38,960 nt of DNA from Nitrospirota bacterium (GCA_016222915.1 JACRQA010000026.1:1-38960), one strand, 5' to 3'; positions 17,101-26,283 are shown, counted from the stretch's first letter. The notes: a model not told the origin generated them from the letters alone. A program made the numbers and translations.

Positions 17101-17521
17101 ATTTACATTCAACGGGGCACATGCAACGATAAAGACCACCTGTACAGAGTGTCATATCACCGGCAAGACCATACCAGCTGGGACCACAAACGACGCCTGC
17201 AACAACTGTCATTCAACGGCAGGAGTTGCAACGACAAAATATGAGAGCGTTACCTCACCTTCGCACGTAACAAACAGTTTCAGCAGGACCTGCGCAGATT
17301 GCCATACAAATACCACCTGGACATCTGCCAGGTATGCACACCGGAGTTTCCAGTTTAGTGGTATTCACAGCACGCTGACCTGCACTACGTGTCACTCAAG
17401 CGGTTACCCCGGGACATACGCAGGGATGGCCCAGGACAACTGTAATGCATGCCATGCTGCCAATTATCAGTCAGCGCCGAACCACCGGTTCATATGCTGG
17501 GATTGCCCAGGACAACTGTAA
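14168..17521 (+). CDS. Giant multihaem c-type cytochrome, main part (41 CxxCH motifs)
   Basis: The exported protein has an N-terminal signal peptide (SLMISIVLSLGCSVGFA, cleavage before QF) and 41 CxxCH haem c sites in this frame. Sites 1-7 are a header. Sites 8-25 are six copies of a three-haem module of about 90 residues (pattern: KFKP-K-CxxCH-FDIHKGQ-CxxCH, then W, FxH, GFKLxGKHKEVxCxxCH). The extra FxH and GKH histidines are probable distal ligands, as in c3/c7-type cytochromes. Sites 26-28 link to a second repeat type, a 157-residue six-haem unit (471 bp in DNA) starting near haem 29. The frame is lost near 17484 inside that array and continues in the next frame (17445-18326). The family has no named member that I recognise. 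With the downstream beta-barrel and cytochrome b it is inferred to carry electrons across the periplasm and out of the cell. Confidence 0.9.
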   Translation: MRIKLTFSLMISIVLSLGCSVGFAQFISPGKLANSHKELSSITKCVMCHTLGQGIPDSACKSCHEKLMTRVKENRGFHSKVSGPCIECHTEHKGEDFNIMPIDDKKFDHALTGFALEDKHKISCNKCHKKEKTFMGLTEECLGCHTDVHQKTLTDCLKCHSFKGWKGLHFDHDRFSQFKLTGKHTEVKCVSCHPEQPLGGNDIKADKVTRALKFKPLKYESCENCHKSIHKEEMKEKACSSCHTTQGWKEETFDHNDPLLSRYPLEREHKNASCVLCHPEQKTTVIIDGKPTERMVKKFKPTKHEQCNGCHFDIHKGQLKERRCDDCHSAGKKWKEHTFGHEASAYKGFKLDGKHKEVDCKQCHGPIKSKFTEFNKQKNSSAGLFKPIKHKQCNDCHTNIHKDLKEKTCESCHSTKGWKEPAFDHNNTKLSDFKLEGSHSKVSCELCHPDEKTITKTMGKEVEKTVRKLKPIKHALCSECHFDVHQGQFKNSKCDSCHTAQEKWKNITFKHESKDYTGFKLEGKHKEVACEKCHPQSETSFKEFSKNKQATIGKFRPLKSGKCDDCHFDVHKEQFKDRKCDDCHTVQDKWKGFTFKHESGGYKGFKLDGKHKNVACEKCHVRSDIKFTEFGSQKQVSAGKFRPIEYTKCISCHEDKHNGKFEKACEKCHIPDGWEPRKFLHDPLTSELQGVHNTLSCGECHKQAKLYKGLDSNCASCHKDVHFNQFGRFCGDCHRQQSWIPPDFKHTGVGFSLVGGHRKADCTDCHKNGNYRNTPTDCFVCHQADYQSAPNHATSMYPHDCTECHQTSGTWEQVSVSHDSFSFLGAHASLKGDCETCHASSASVPAGTTESDCYNCHVISGVASATSYEKASDPSHSVNNFDRICTTCHTEVTWSNAKYSHKSFQFLGVHGTLTCNNCHQSGYPGTIAGVASDHCYTCHAAFFQSAPNHVSGGYPHDCTACHSTTGSWSNVKAYTHTSFTFNGAHATIKTTCTECHITGKTIPAGTTNDACNNCHSTAGVATTKYESVTSPSHVTNSFSRTCADCHTNTTWTSARYAHRSFQFSGIHSTLTCTTCHSSGYPGTYAGMAQDNCNACHAANYQSAPNHRFICWDCPGQL

Positions 17522-18190
17522 TGCATGCCATGCTGCCAATTATCAGTCAGCGCCGAACCATGTGTCGTCTGCATATCCACGCACCTGTACGTCGTGTCAT
17601 TCAACAACCGGCTCATGGTCTAATGTGACTGCCTATACGCATACAGGCTTCACATTTACCGGGGCACATTCAGCCCTGAGGACTATATGCTCGGAATGTC
17701 ACATTACGGGAAAGACCATACCAGCGGGGACCACAAACAACAGCTGCAACAACTGTCATTCAACAGCAGGAGTTGCTACGACAAAATATGAGAGTGTAAC
17801 ATCGATATCACACATTACAAACAACTTCAGCAGGACCTGCACCGATTGTCATACGAATACCTCCTGGACACCTGCCAGGTTCACACACAGGGTATTTCAG
17901 TTATCAGGAGCGCACACGACCCTTGCATGTAACAGATGTCATACAAACGGTTATCCCGGATCCATGGCAGGCATAACAAGCGACAACTGTAACGCGTGTC
18001 ATTCGGCTAATTATCAGGCAGCGCCCAATCATGTGGCGGCATCTTATCCCCGCACGTGCACGTCGTGTCACTCAAACACTACATGGTCCGGCGCAACCGT
18101 GATGCACCAGAATTTTCAGTTTTTATACAGACACGGGACGCTCTCATGCAGTGCGTGCCACCAGAGCGGGTATCCCGGACAATATGCCGG
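16498..18190 (+). repeat. 471-bp tandem repeat array encoding six-haem units
   Basis: The GYPG codons at 16931 and 17402 are exactly 471 bases apart. The AGGAGTTGC at 17221 recurs at 17768, which is 471 plus the 76-base anomaly. There are three near-complete units and one shortened unit. The array is long enough to confuse short-read assembly. Confidence 0.8.
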
Positions 18191-18326
18191 GGTCTCGGAG
18201 ACTGACTGCTATGCATGTCACGCAAGTGATTATAGAGAAGAACACACAACATGCTCACATACTTGCACCAATTGTCATAACGGGAATAACTGGGACAACC
18301 CGAGGTCTAAAAATGGCTGTAACTAA
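17445..18326 (+). CDS. Giant multihaem cytochrome, C-terminal part after frameshift (11 CxxCH motifs)
   Basis: This is the continuation of the preceding cytochrome in another frame. Real coding begins at about 17487 with GSYAGIAQDNC; the first dozen residues from the ATG at 17445 are out-of-frame sequence. It holds haem sites 42-52: one full 157-residue six-haem unit (42-47), a shortened unit without its middle part (48-50), and a terminal pair (51-52) ending CTNCHNGNNWDN. The 62 bases from 17423 recur 76 bases later (17499) with one mismatch, and 76 is not a multiple of three, which explains the frame change. The protein has no signal of its own and is not an independent gene. Confidence 0.85.
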   Translation: MHAMLPIISQRRTTGSYAGIAQDNCNACHAANYQSAPNHVSSAYPRTCTSCHSTTGSWSNVTAYTHTGFTFTGAHSALRTICSECHITGKTIPAGTTNNSCNNCHSTAGVATTKYESVTSISHITNNFSRTCTDCHTNTSWTPARFTHRVFQLSGAHTTLACNRCHTNGYPGSMAGITSDNCNACHSANYQAAPNHVAASYPRTCTSCHSNTTWSGATVMHQNFQFLYRHGTLSCSACHQSGYPGQYAGVSETDCYACHASDYREEHTTCSHTCTNCHNGNNWDNPRSKNGCN

Positions 18327-18351
18327 TAACACGACTGCTATTGAGGTTTAA

Positions 18352-19683
18352 ATGGATAGTAACGACAAACAGGACAAACCAAAATCCGATATGACAATTT
18401 CCCGTCGTCACTGGAGGAAAAGGATCAAAAAGACCAGTCCGTCCCTGCTGTGGAAAAAAGCCTTTTTTTTGTTTGTGTTCTTAATCCCCATACCGCTAAT
18501 CATTCAGGCCAGCGATATTAAAGGCAGGTTTTATGTCAGCGACTATTATTCAAACGACAGCAATCACAGGGACATTCAGATCGTGTCGTCTAAACTCAGG
18601 TTATATAAGCTGGAGGACGAAAAGCCCGGTTTTTATTTTAATCTTGACGGGACGATCAGAAAAAAATTATCAGATGGTGAAGACCCCATGGATAAGAGAC
18701 TCAGTGAGTTATGGGTGGGTTACAAGTTCCAGCGGAATTTCAATGTCATTATCGGCAGGCAATATGTATATCAATTGTTTAACACATATATCGACGGCCT
18801 GAATTTAAAGTATGAGTTAAAAAAAGGCATGGGGCTTGGACTCTTTGGCGGCCTTGCCCCGGATCTGTACGATAATTCTGTCAATGGGAAATTCAAGTCC
18901 TTGGGCGCATACGGCTTTTTAGACCAGGAAAAATATCAACTCTATTTCGGATGCGAAGATCTTATGTACGAGGGGAAGACCGACAGGCAGTACTGTTCCG
19001 CGCGATTAAATTCCACTTTAAACGAGAAAGTAAGGTTAGACGGCCTCTCGTCCGTCAGCATTAATCAGGCAACAAAGAAATACGAAATCGAAAATGCCAG
19101 CGCGAATTTGTCATACGCCGCGACAAGGGACCTCCGTTTCCAGATCTTCTATGACTATTACAGGGCCATCAAATACTTTGAATCCTCAAAGAAGCTGTTT
19201 AACGATTTTGATTACAGGGACAACTATTTCCTGGACACCAACTCTCAGTCAAGGGCAGGGGGCCGGGTCGATTACAGGTTGGCAAAAGGGCTTAATGTTT
19301 ACGTATCCGCCGCGTATCAAACCAGAAAGATTGATAATGACCATGCCGTCAGATATACGGGTGGTTTCACCAAGCACGACCTTCTTGGGTTCAACTTGTC
19401 AGGCAGGTACACACACATAGACAACTTCAACTCGAAAAACGATGCGTTCAATGTGGAAGTCTCCCGCAACTTCTTTGATAAAGTCGATATATCCGTATAT
19501 GCGAGCAAGGAACAGGAGAAGCTTGAGGTAGAAGGGGGCTTTACAAACGGCACACTCACATATGGGACGTCTGTCTACTGGCAGATCAACAAAAATTACT
19601 TCGTCTCCATGTTTGCAGAGCGTTATGACGGAGATGATTATTACAATACTTCGGCTTTTACACAGGCAGGATACAGATTTTAA
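18352..19683 (+). CDS. Outer-membrane beta-barrel protein, candidate porin of the electron conduit
   Basis: The 443-residue protein has a long basic n-region, then a hydrophobic signal (LLWKKAFFLFVFLIPIPLIIQA, cleavage before SD). The rest is a series of amphipathic beta strands with aromatic girdles and Asp/Asn-rich turns (SELWVGYKFQRNFNVIIGRQYVY, GLFGGLAPDLYDN, RFQIFYDYYRAIKYF), ending in AGYRF with the C-terminal Phe used by the barrel-assembly machinery. No CxxCH is present. GAGG precedes the ATG by 5 bases, 25 bases after the cytochrome stop. Known outer-membrane conduits pair a multihaem cytochrome with such a barrel; here the pairing is inferred from context, as the barrel shows no clear family motif. 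Confidence 0.75.
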   Translation: MDSNDKQDKPKSDMTISRRHWRKRIKKTSPSLLWKKAFFLFVFLIPIPLIIQASDIKGRFYVSDYYSNDSNHRDIQIVSSKLRLYKLEDEKPGFYFNLDGTIRKKLSDGEDPMDKRLSELWVGYKFQRNFNVIIGRQYVYQLFNTYIDGLNLKYELKKGMGLGLFGGLAPDLYDNSVNGKFKSLGAYGFLDQEKYQLYFGCEDLMYEGKTDRQYCSARLNSTLNEKVRLDGLSSVSINQATKKYEIENASANLSYAATRDLRFQIFYDYYRAIKYFESSKKLFNDFDYRDNYFLDTNSQSRAGGRVDYRLAKGLNVYVSAAYQTRKIDNDHAVRYTGGFTKHDLLGFNLSGRYTHIDNFNSKNDAFNVEVSRNFFDKVDISVYASKEQEKLEVEGGFTNGTLTYGTSVYWQINKNYFVSMFAERYDGDDYYNTSAFTQAGYRF

Positions 19684-19710
19684 AACTTAATCCAAAAATG
19701 GGAGGTCAAA

Positions 19711-20550
19711 ATGAATATGACGGAATCAGTCAATACATCAAAAAAGGAAATTAAAATGAATGAGCAGCCTGCTAATATATTGCGTTTCCGAAAATCTGAA
19801 AGACTTGTGCACTGGGCATTGGCCGTCCCCTTTCTCGTTTGTTTCGGAACGGCCCTGGTGCTGGTGTTCTACTATAATCCCGACCCTCTCCGGCCTTACA
19901 GGCTCTTGTTTTCATGGATCCACCGGATCTCGGGCATCTGCCTGATCATTCTCCCTATGCTTGCCATTATTAAATGCCGGGGCGATTACAGGATATATTT
20001 CTATAACATCCGGCAGGCGTGGGTATGGACGTTTGATGATCTTAAATGGCTCGCCTTGATGGGACTGGCGGCCGTCAATAAGAAAATCAAACTGCCGGAG
20101 CAGGGGAAATTCAACGCAGCCGAGAAGATAAATTTTATGAAGCTCATGTCCACATACCCCCTCTACATAATCACCGGGTTGATTATATGGTTAACGGACG
20201 CCGCCTTTCTGTCATGGGCCGTGCATTTCCTTATGGCTGTTATTGCCACGCCACTCGTGACCGGACACCTGTATATGGCTCTATTAAATCCTGAAAGCCG
20301 CAAAAGTCTGAACAGCATGATTTCAGGCGAAGTGGACAGGCATTGGGCCAAACATCATCACGGTAAGTGGTACCGCGAGCATTTTGAAGATAATGAGGCG
20401 CCCATAAGAATCTACGGCGATATCGCCCCTCTATTTGAATCGAGCGTTTCGCTTCCTGATACTGAAGATGGGAAAAACAATCGCCGCGCGGGTGTCTTAG
20501 GCGGCCACGTCGCAAAAACCCCGAAAGAGGCTTTTCCGGTACCCAGATAG
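19711..20550 (+). CDS. Membrane dihaem cytochrome b (FdnI/cytochrome b561 type)
   Basis: This is a 279-residue inner-membrane protein related to formate dehydrogenase gamma subunits and Ni-hydrogenase b-type cytochromes. There are four transmembrane helices (about 35-55, 67-87, 148-162, 168-190). Haem-ligand candidates are His34 (ERLVHW), His71 (WIHRISG), His172 and His186 (TGHLYMALLNPESR). The conserved tail GEVDRHWAKHHHGKWY is typical of the FdnI group. A soluble C-terminal tail of about 60 residues follows. Such proteins pass electrons between the quinone pool and a periplasmic partner. No formate dehydrogenase or hydrogenase gene is adjacent; the partner here should be the giant cytochrome. 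GGGAGG lies 5 bases before the ATG, 27 bases after the barrel gene. It ends convergently, 21 bases from the AAA ATPase gene. Confidence 0.88.
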   Translation: MNMTESVNTSKKEIKMNEQPANILRFRKSERLVHWALAVPFLVCFGTALVLVFYYNPDPLRPYRLLFSWIHRISGICLIILPMLAIIKCRGDYRIYFYNIRQAWVWTFDDLKWLALMGLAAVNKKIKLPEQGKFNAAEKINFMKLMSTYPLYIITGLIIWLTDAAFLSWAVHFLMAVIATPLVTGHLYMALLNPESRKSLNSMISGEVDRHWAKHHHGKWYREHFEDNEAPIRIYGDIAPLFESSVSLPDTEDGKNNRRAGVLGGHVAKTPKEAFPVPR

Positions 20551-20571
20551 CGGATTTACAGGGGGTACCTG

Positions 20572-21393
20572 TTATCGCGTAGATTTTAGATCGAGGCTGG
20601 AGCCGATCTGGTCGATGATTTCTTTATTAATAGGATTCTGCTTGAGCAGGAACCCTTCGAAAATGGCATTGTCGCAAACAGTATTGATCAACCGGGGAAC
20701 ACCGTTCGTATAATGATGAATGGCGCTGATGGCCTCAGGAGTAAATATTTCCTCATTGCATCCGGCAATGCTTAGCCGGTGTTTAATATATTCCCTCGTA
20801 ACATTTTCATCGAGGCCTGATAATTTATACTTGACCGCCACCCTTTGTTTTAAGGGTTCATCCAGGGCCAGCACATCGTCAAGCTCGGTAAGTCCGAACA
20901 GGACAAGCGTTATGAGCTTCCCCCCCGGGCCTTCCATATTGAGCAGTCCGCGAAATTCTTCCATGATCTCCCGGGACTGGAGCATCTGCACTTCGTCCAT
21001 AAGCACGACCGACTTGCGTCCCGATTCGTATATTTCTAGGAATTTTCTGTACAACTGACCCAGTATCTCTAATTTATTATCGCTGGCGTTTTCTATTCCA
21101 AGCTGTACGGCGATTTTTTTCATCAGCCAGTCCGTGGTAACGGATGTATGAATTACTACGAGTAAAGCGGCCTCGTATTTGTCTTCGTCCAACTCATTTA
21201 ACATCCTCCGGGCAAGGGTCGTTTTACCTGTGCCGACACCCCCGACTACGACCGCAAGCCCTTTCATTGTGTCAACGGCATATTTCAGGCGGATGAGCGC
21301 TTCAGAATGCTGCTTGCTGTTGTAGAAATATCTAGTGTCTACTGCGTTGGAAAAAGGATGCTCTTTTAAATTGTAAAATTCGAGATGTTCCAT
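20572..21393 (-). CDS. ExeA/MshM-type AAA ATPase
   Basis: The 273-residue P-loop ATPase has Walker A GGVGTGKTT at about 52-60, Walker B SVVLMDEVQ, a sensor segment LITLVLFGLTEL and the late NGVPRLINTVCDNA motif. It opens MEHLEFYNLKEHPFSNAVDTRYFY, the standard start of the ExeA/GspA and MshM families. Relatives work with type II secretion or type IV pili in envelope assembly, some also with peptidoglycan-binding domains, which this short version lacks. It follows the TPR gene by 77 bases on the same strand and may be co-expressed. The ATPase family is certain; the process served is inferred. Confidence 0.85.
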   Translation of the reverse strand: MEHLEFYNLKEHPFSNAVDTRYFYNSKQHSEALIRLKYAVDTMKGLAVVVGGVGTGKTTLARRMLNELDEDKYEAALLVVIHTSVTTDWLMKKIAVQLGIENASDNKLEILGQLYRKFLEIYESGRKSVVLMDEVQMLQSREIMEEFRGLLNMEGPGGKLITLVLFGLTELDDVLALDEPLKQRVAVKYKLSGLDENVTREYIKHRLSIAGCNEEIFTPEAISAIHHYTNGVPRLINTVCDNAIFEGFLLKQNPINKEIIDQIGSSLDLKSTR

Positions 21394-21470
21394 TTGAATA
21401 ATAAATGTGTAAGCATTTTATTGAGCAGTCTTATACTAACTTATTTCAATAATGAGTTCTATGCTTTTGA

Positions 21471-23360
21471 TTATATATACGATACCCGGTCCCTCTTTGG
21501 TCTCGGATTGTCTTCCTGAGCCGGGGCTGGGACTTTTTGCACCTTTAAAGAAGTCATTTTGGCGGCGACGTCTTTGAAATCAGGGTCCAATGCAAATATT
21601 TCAAAATAAAGCTCCAGGGCTCGGTTAACTTCCTTATTATTCATATGGGCATTGGCCAGCTCATACTTGACGTGGAGATAGGTTGAATCATCAGGGGTCA
21701 TGGTGTCGAGTATTTTAGTGAACTCGGCAACGGCCAGGGGATAGGCTTTTTTCTCCATATAACATAATGCGAGCATTGTTGAATTTCGCCGCAATTTGTC
21801 GGGGTCTTTGGCTGCTGTCTGGAGCTCCTTAATCGCTTCATCCAGAAGACCCTTCTGTTTGAAATCCAGGCCGGCTATATAATGGGCCTCATAATCTACT
21901 TTTTGCTCTTCAGGTTTTTCGAACTGGGCAAATAAGGCCTGCAGATCATCATCTGCACCGGTTGAAAGCGAGGGTCCTTCGCTTGATTTTTCAGCGTAGA
22001 TATCGCTGGACATAATGTTTAGTTCAAAAGATGCCGGATGTTCAGGGGCTTCTGCTGAATTAGTAATATACTCTTCTTCGCCTGGTTCAAATGCTTTCAG
22101 AATGTCTACTTCAATGGGGGTGCCTTCTTCTATGAAAGTATCTATCCCGGCTATACGCTCTCCGGGGCCTGATTCTATCTCTGCGGAAGGCTGTGCTATG
22201 CCAAGCTTGACTTCAAGCGCATTAATTTTTTCCGAAGCAACCCGATCATCAGCGTTCAGACCCAGGGCCTCTTTATATAAGTGAAGAGCATCTTCATCGG
22301 CGCCTTCATTTTCATGGAGGGCGGCCAGTCCTCTTAATTCACTGCCAATGGCGAAATCATCGCCCTGGGCCTTGCAGATTCGCAATAATCGCTGCCTTAC
22401 CGGTATGGTCTGCAGGCCTCTGAAGGCATGCAGAAGCTCATGCGCTTCAGACCACCTTTCCGCATCCAGTGAAGCATCAATGACCGGCAACAACTCATCC
22501 CAGGCGTTCTGTATCAGGCCTTCCTTAATATAAACTGAGCCGAGAAGTTTTTGGTTTTCGATACTGGAAGGGTCCAACTGCTTTAGCGTAATAAGGGCTT
22601 TTTTTGCATCATCCCTTCTGTCCATGTCCAGAGCAAGTTTTGCATATGCAGAGAGCACTTCCTTATTGGTGGGGGCCTGGGAAAGGGCATTCCCCAGCGC
22701 CTCGAATGCCTTCGCATGGTTTTTATTTATTACTTCTAAGTTGCTGATTCCGATCAATGCGGAAAGATTGGCCGGATCATATTCAATGGACTTATCAAAA
22801 TATTCTTTTGCCTTTTCAACGTCATTCCCCTCAAGGCAATATGAGGCAATTGAGGCATATTCATTGGCTGCCCGTTCTCTGAGCCCGAGCCTGAAATACA
22901 GGTATGCTATTTTGGCCCTTGCTTCTACATTGGTCGATGATAGAGTAAGCATTTTGTCTACGACCATAATGGCTTTTTCCGTCATGCCTTCTCTGTTGTA
23001 GAGTTCTACAGCCCTGTAGTAATTCTCTATGGCATTACCTGTTAATCCACGGTCAGCGTTCAGCTTGGCTGACGCAATGAGGGTGTCAGTGTCATTAGGA
23101 GCAATATTGAGGATTTTTTTATAGATCGCTATTGCCTTGGGATAAAACCCGTCCTTTTTGAACATCTCGGCTGCTTTATTAAAAGCTTTGACGGCCTCCT
23201 GGTCTGCTCCCTTTTTTAAGTAGAGGTCTCCGATCGTGTTATGAATATTTCCATCATTACGCTCTGTAAGGAGTTTTTCCCATTCTGCAACGGCCTTGTC
23301 TATCAGGCCCTTGGCGGCGAATTTCTGTGCGGCATTGATTATGGCTGTTTTGTCAATCAT
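21471..23360 (-). CDS. Large tetratricopeptide-repeat protein
   Basis: The 629 residues are mostly TPR/Sel1-like helical hairpins: about nine repeats from residue 1 to 380 (AEWEKLLTERNDGNIHNTIGDLYLKKG, AVKAFNKAAEMFKKDG, AIAIYKKILNIAPND and so on). An acidic, low-complexity linker (about 385-480) and a second block of three or four TPRs (about 480-610) follow. There is no signal peptide or membrane segment, so it is cytoplasmic or a scaffold at the membrane. It is upstream of the ExeA-type ATPase. A TTGACT/TATAAG pair lies before the start, but with a short 15-base spacer. Function is unknown; protein-protein scaffolding is the family role. Confidence 0.85.
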   Translation of the reverse strand: MIDKTAIINAAQKFAAKGLIDKAVAEWEKLLTERNDGNIHNTIGDLYLKKGADQEAVKAFNKAAEMFKKDGFYPKAIAIYKKILNIAPNDTDTLIASAKLNADRGLTGNAIENYYRAVELYNREGMTEKAIMVVDKMLTLSSTNVEARAKIAYLYFRLGLRERAANEYASIASYCLEGNDVEKAKEYFDKSIEYDPANLSALIGISNLEVINKNHAKAFEALGNALSQAPTNKEVLSAYAKLALDMDRRDDAKKALITLKQLDPSSIENQKLLGSVYIKEGLIQNAWDELLPVIDASLDAERWSEAHELLHAFRGLQTIPVRQRLLRICKAQGDDFAIGSELRGLAALHENEGADEDALHLYKEALGLNADDRVASEKINALEVKLGIAQPSAEIESGPGERIAGIDTFIEEGTPIEVDILKAFEPGEEEYITNSAEAPEHPASFELNIMSSDIYAEKSSEGPSLSTGADDDLQALFAQFEKPEEQKVDYEAHYIAGLDFKQKGLLDEAIKELQTAAKDPDKLRRNSTMLALCYMEKKAYPLAVAEFTKILDTMTPDDSTYLHVKYELANAHMNNKEVNRALELYFEIFALDPDFKDVAAKMTSLKVQKVPAPAQEDNPRPKRDRVSYI

Positions 23361-23603
23361 TTTCTAAACCTAAAAATAATCTTATAGAGTTATCCACTCA
23401 AAGTCAATTATGACAAGGGTCACATATATATCGGAATAAATTAGATACTTATTAAGTCCACGGAAATTAACATTAAGATAAAAAAAGGGTGGAATTGATG
23501 TAAGTCCTGAATGGAGAACTGGAAATATCTTAAAAATCCTTATTCGTTCAGTCGTTCCATAACAATCCTTATAAGTGCCGGCAATTACAAATTCATTGGG
23601 GCA

Positions 23604-26225
23604 TTAACTGGTCGTTACCTTCTCTTTGATCTTTGCCTCTTTCCGGTTGAAAACGACTTTGCCTTCTTCCACGTCGGCCTCAATGACATCCCCCGTCTTG
23701 AACGTCCCGTCAAGGAGACTGGTGGCAAGAGGGTTCAGGATTTCCTTCTGGATCGCCCGCTTGAGCGGCCTTGCCCCATAGAGCGAATCATATCCTATCT
23801 CGGCCAGGAAGGCCTTTGTCGGGTCTGTCAGCATGAGATCAATATGCCTGTCTTTAAGATACTTCTTCATGCGTTCAATCTGGATGTCAACGATCTTAAT
23901 GAGCAGCGCTTTGCTCAGGGCATGAAAGATGATTATCTCGTCCACCCTGTTTAAGAATTCAGGTTTGAAGAATTTTTTCAGATCTTCCATTACGCCCTTG
24001 CGGATTTGTTCCTCCTCAGTCCATTCGGTGAGCATTTCCTGGATATGCTGGCTCCCGATATTGGAAGTCATAATGACAACAGTATTCCTGAAATCAACGG
24101 TCCTGCCGTGGCCATCCGTAAGTCTGCCGTCGTCAAGGACCTGGAGGAGTACGTTAAAGACTTCGGGATGGGCCTTTTCGATTTCATCAAACAGGATTAC
24201 CGCGTAGGGCCTCCTTCGTATCGCCTCCGTCAACTGTCCGCCCTCGTCATAGCCGACATACCCTGGGGGCGCTCCGATGAGCCTTGATACAGTGTGCCGC
24301 TCCTGGTATTCGGACATATCTATCCTTATCATTGCGTCTTCTTCATCAAACATGAATTCCGCCAGTGCCCGCGCCAGCTCGGTCTTTCCGACACCTGTCG
24401 GGCCGAGGAAGATAAATGACCCGGTAGGCCTGTTCGGGTCCTGTATCCCTGCGCGCGCCCTTCTGACCGCTTCAGATACGGCAGTTATTGCCTCGCCTTG
24501 TCCTACAACGCGGAGCCCAAGGCGCTCCTCCATTTTCAGGAGCTTTTCGACTTCGCCTTCAAGCATTTTGCTGACAGGGATGCCTGTCCATTTAGATACT
24601 ATTTCAGCAATGTCATCTTCATCGACCTCTTCCTTAAGCAGTCTGCCCTCGCCTTTCTCCTGCACCAGCTTTGCATTTTCCTCCTCAAACTGCCTCTGCA
24701 GCGCAGGGAGACTGCCGTATTTCAATTCGGCGGCCTTATTCAGGTCTCCCTCTCTTTCCGCTTTTTCCGCCTCCTGCCTTGTCTTTTCGATCTCGCTTTT
24801 GATGGAGCTTGCCTTGCCTATGGACGACTTTTCCCTTAGCCATTGTGTCTTTAATTGATCTCTTTTCTCAGAGAGTTTCACTATTTCATTTTTAATATGA
24901 TCAAGTCTACCCCGCGACGCCTCGTCCGTCTCCTTCATTACAGCCTGCTTTTCGATTTCGTATTGCCTCAGTCTCCTTTCGAGTTCATCGAGTTCCGCGG
25001 GCATACTGTCTATTTCCATTTTCAGCTTTGACGCAGCTTCATCGATCAGGTCAATGGCCTTGTCAGGCAGGAACCGGTCCGTAATATATCTGTTGCTTAA
25101 TACGGCTGCGGCCACAATCGCGGTATCTTTGATCCTCACTCCATGATGGACTTCATAACGCTCTTTCAGTCCCCGCAGAATGGATATGGTGTCTTCCACA
25201 TCCGGCTCTTGCACATGGACGGGCTGGAACCTCCGTTCAAGGGCAGGGTCTTTTTCAATATGCTTCCTGTATTCCGCCAGAGTGGTTGCTCCGACACATC
25301 TGAGATCGCCTCTTGCCAGGGCGGGCTTGAGCATATTTGACGCATCTATCGCGCCCTCAGCAGCGCCCGCGCCTACAACGGTGTGAAGCTCATCGATAAA
25401 TAGGATCACATTGCCCTGCGCCTCTTCGATTTCCTTTAAAACGGCCTTCAGCCTGTCTTCAAACTCTCCCCTGAACTTTGCGCCTGCAACGAGCGCTCCC
25501 ATGTCGAGAGAGACAACCCTTTTATTTTTGAGACTCTGTGGGACGTCTCCGGATGTAATCCTTTGTGCAAGTCCTTCAGCAATGGCGGTCTTGCCGACCC
25601 CGGGTTCACCGATGACGACGGGATTGTTTTTTGTCCTGCGTGACAGGACCTGAATTACCCTCCTGATTTCTTCGTCCCTGCCGATTACCGGGTCAAGCTT
25701 GCCCTTCCTTGCCAGGTCTGTTAAATCTTTTGCATATCGCTTAAGCGCCTGGTATTTTTCTTCGGGCGAGGGGTCCGTGACCCGCTGCGTACCCCGGATC
25801 TCCCGCATTGCCTCCAGCACAGTGCTGTCGGTCACGCCAAGACTCTTCAGTATATTTGCCGATTTGTTTTTTGTCTTGATAATTCCAAGAAGCAGGTGTT
25901 CGACGCTGACAAAATCATCCTTCAGATGTTCAGCCTCTTTGAAAGCCACTTCAAAGACATTCTTCAGCTCCTGTGTTATATAGAGCTGCCCGACAGGTGA
26001 AGAGCCCAGGACTTTCGGCATCTTTTCTATTACTGCTTCAATTTCCTTTCTAAGGGTCGCAGCGTCTACCCTCAGTGATTTTAATATTTCCAGGGCGGTG
26101 CCTTCTTCAAGCAGGACGTAAAACAGGTGTTCCACATCGACCTGCTGATTGCCCTTCTTCTGGGCAAGGTCCTGTGCCTTCTGTATGGCCTCCTGGCTTT
26201 TCATGGTAAATTTATCTGTTCTCAT
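23604..26225 (-). CDS. clpB: Protein disaggregase ClpB
   Basis: ClpB is a hexameric AAA+ chaperone that pulls proteins out of aggregates together with DnaK/DnaJ. Order of parts: Clp_N double repeat (1-145), first AAA domain with GEPGVGKTA and [12 protein letters not shown], the middle coiled-coil M domain (about 395-520) that distinguishes ClpB from ClpA/ClpC, and the second AAA domain with [23 protein letters not shown] and SNIGSQ. The length of 873 residues is normal. The ATG at 26225 ([14 protein letters not shown]) has GGAGG 6 bases upstream and is preferred over a start 42 bases further up. It is the third gene of the dnaJ-hspR-clpB unit, 58 bases after hspR. Confidence 0.97.
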   Translation of the reverse strand: MRTDKFTMKSQEAIQKAQDLAQKKGNQQVDVEHLFYVLLEEGTALEILKSLRVDAATLRKEIEAVIEKMPKVLGSSPVGQLYITQELKNVFEVAFKEAEHLKDDFVSVEHLLLGIIKTKNKSANILKSLGVTDSTVLEAMREIRGTQRVTDPSPEEKYQALKRYAKDLTDLARKGKLDPVIGRDEEIRRVIQVLSRRTKNNPVVIGEPGVGKTAIAEGLAQRITSGDVPQSLKNKRVVSLDMGALVAGAKFRGEFEDRLKAVLKEIEEAQGNVILFIDELHTVVGAGAAEGAIDASNMLKPALARGDLRCVGATTLAEYRKHIEKDPALERRFQPVHVQEPDVEDTISILRGLKERYEVHHGVRIKDTAIVAAAVLSNRYITDRFLPDKAIDLIDEAASKLKMEIDSMPAELDELERRLRQYEIEKQAVMKETDEASRGRLDHIKNEIVKLSEKRDQLKTQWLREKSSIGKASSIKSEIEKTRQEAEKAEREGDLNKAAELKYGSLPALQRQFEEENAKLVQEKGEGRLLKEEVDEDDIAEIVSKWTGIPVSKMLEGEVEKLLKMEERLGLRVVGQGEAITAVSEAVRRARAGIQDPNRPTGSFIFLGPTGVGKTELARALAEFMFDEEDAMIRIDMSEYQERHTVSRLIGAPPGYVGYDEGGQLTEAIRRRPYAVILFDEIEKAHPEVFNVLLQVLDDGRLTDGHGRTVDFRNTVVIMTSNIGSQHIQEMLTEWTEEEQIRKGVMEDLKKFFKPEFLNRVDEIIIFHALSKALLIKIVDIQIERMKKYLKDRHIDLMLTDPTKAFLAEIGYDSLYGARPLKRAIQKEILNPLATSLLDGTFKTGDVIEADVEEGKVVFNRKEAKIKEKVTTS

Positions 26226-26283
26226 AATATCCTCCAGTAAGATGACCGTCAGAACAGTCCAACCCAATTAACGGTCCGGACGG

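Noticed and set aside
24277-24858. Open frame of 193 codons opposite clpB on the plus strand
   Set aside because: It is low-complexity Ser/Thr/Pro-rich sequence antisense to conserved clpB codons, with no ribosome-binding site or family similarity. It is a shadow.
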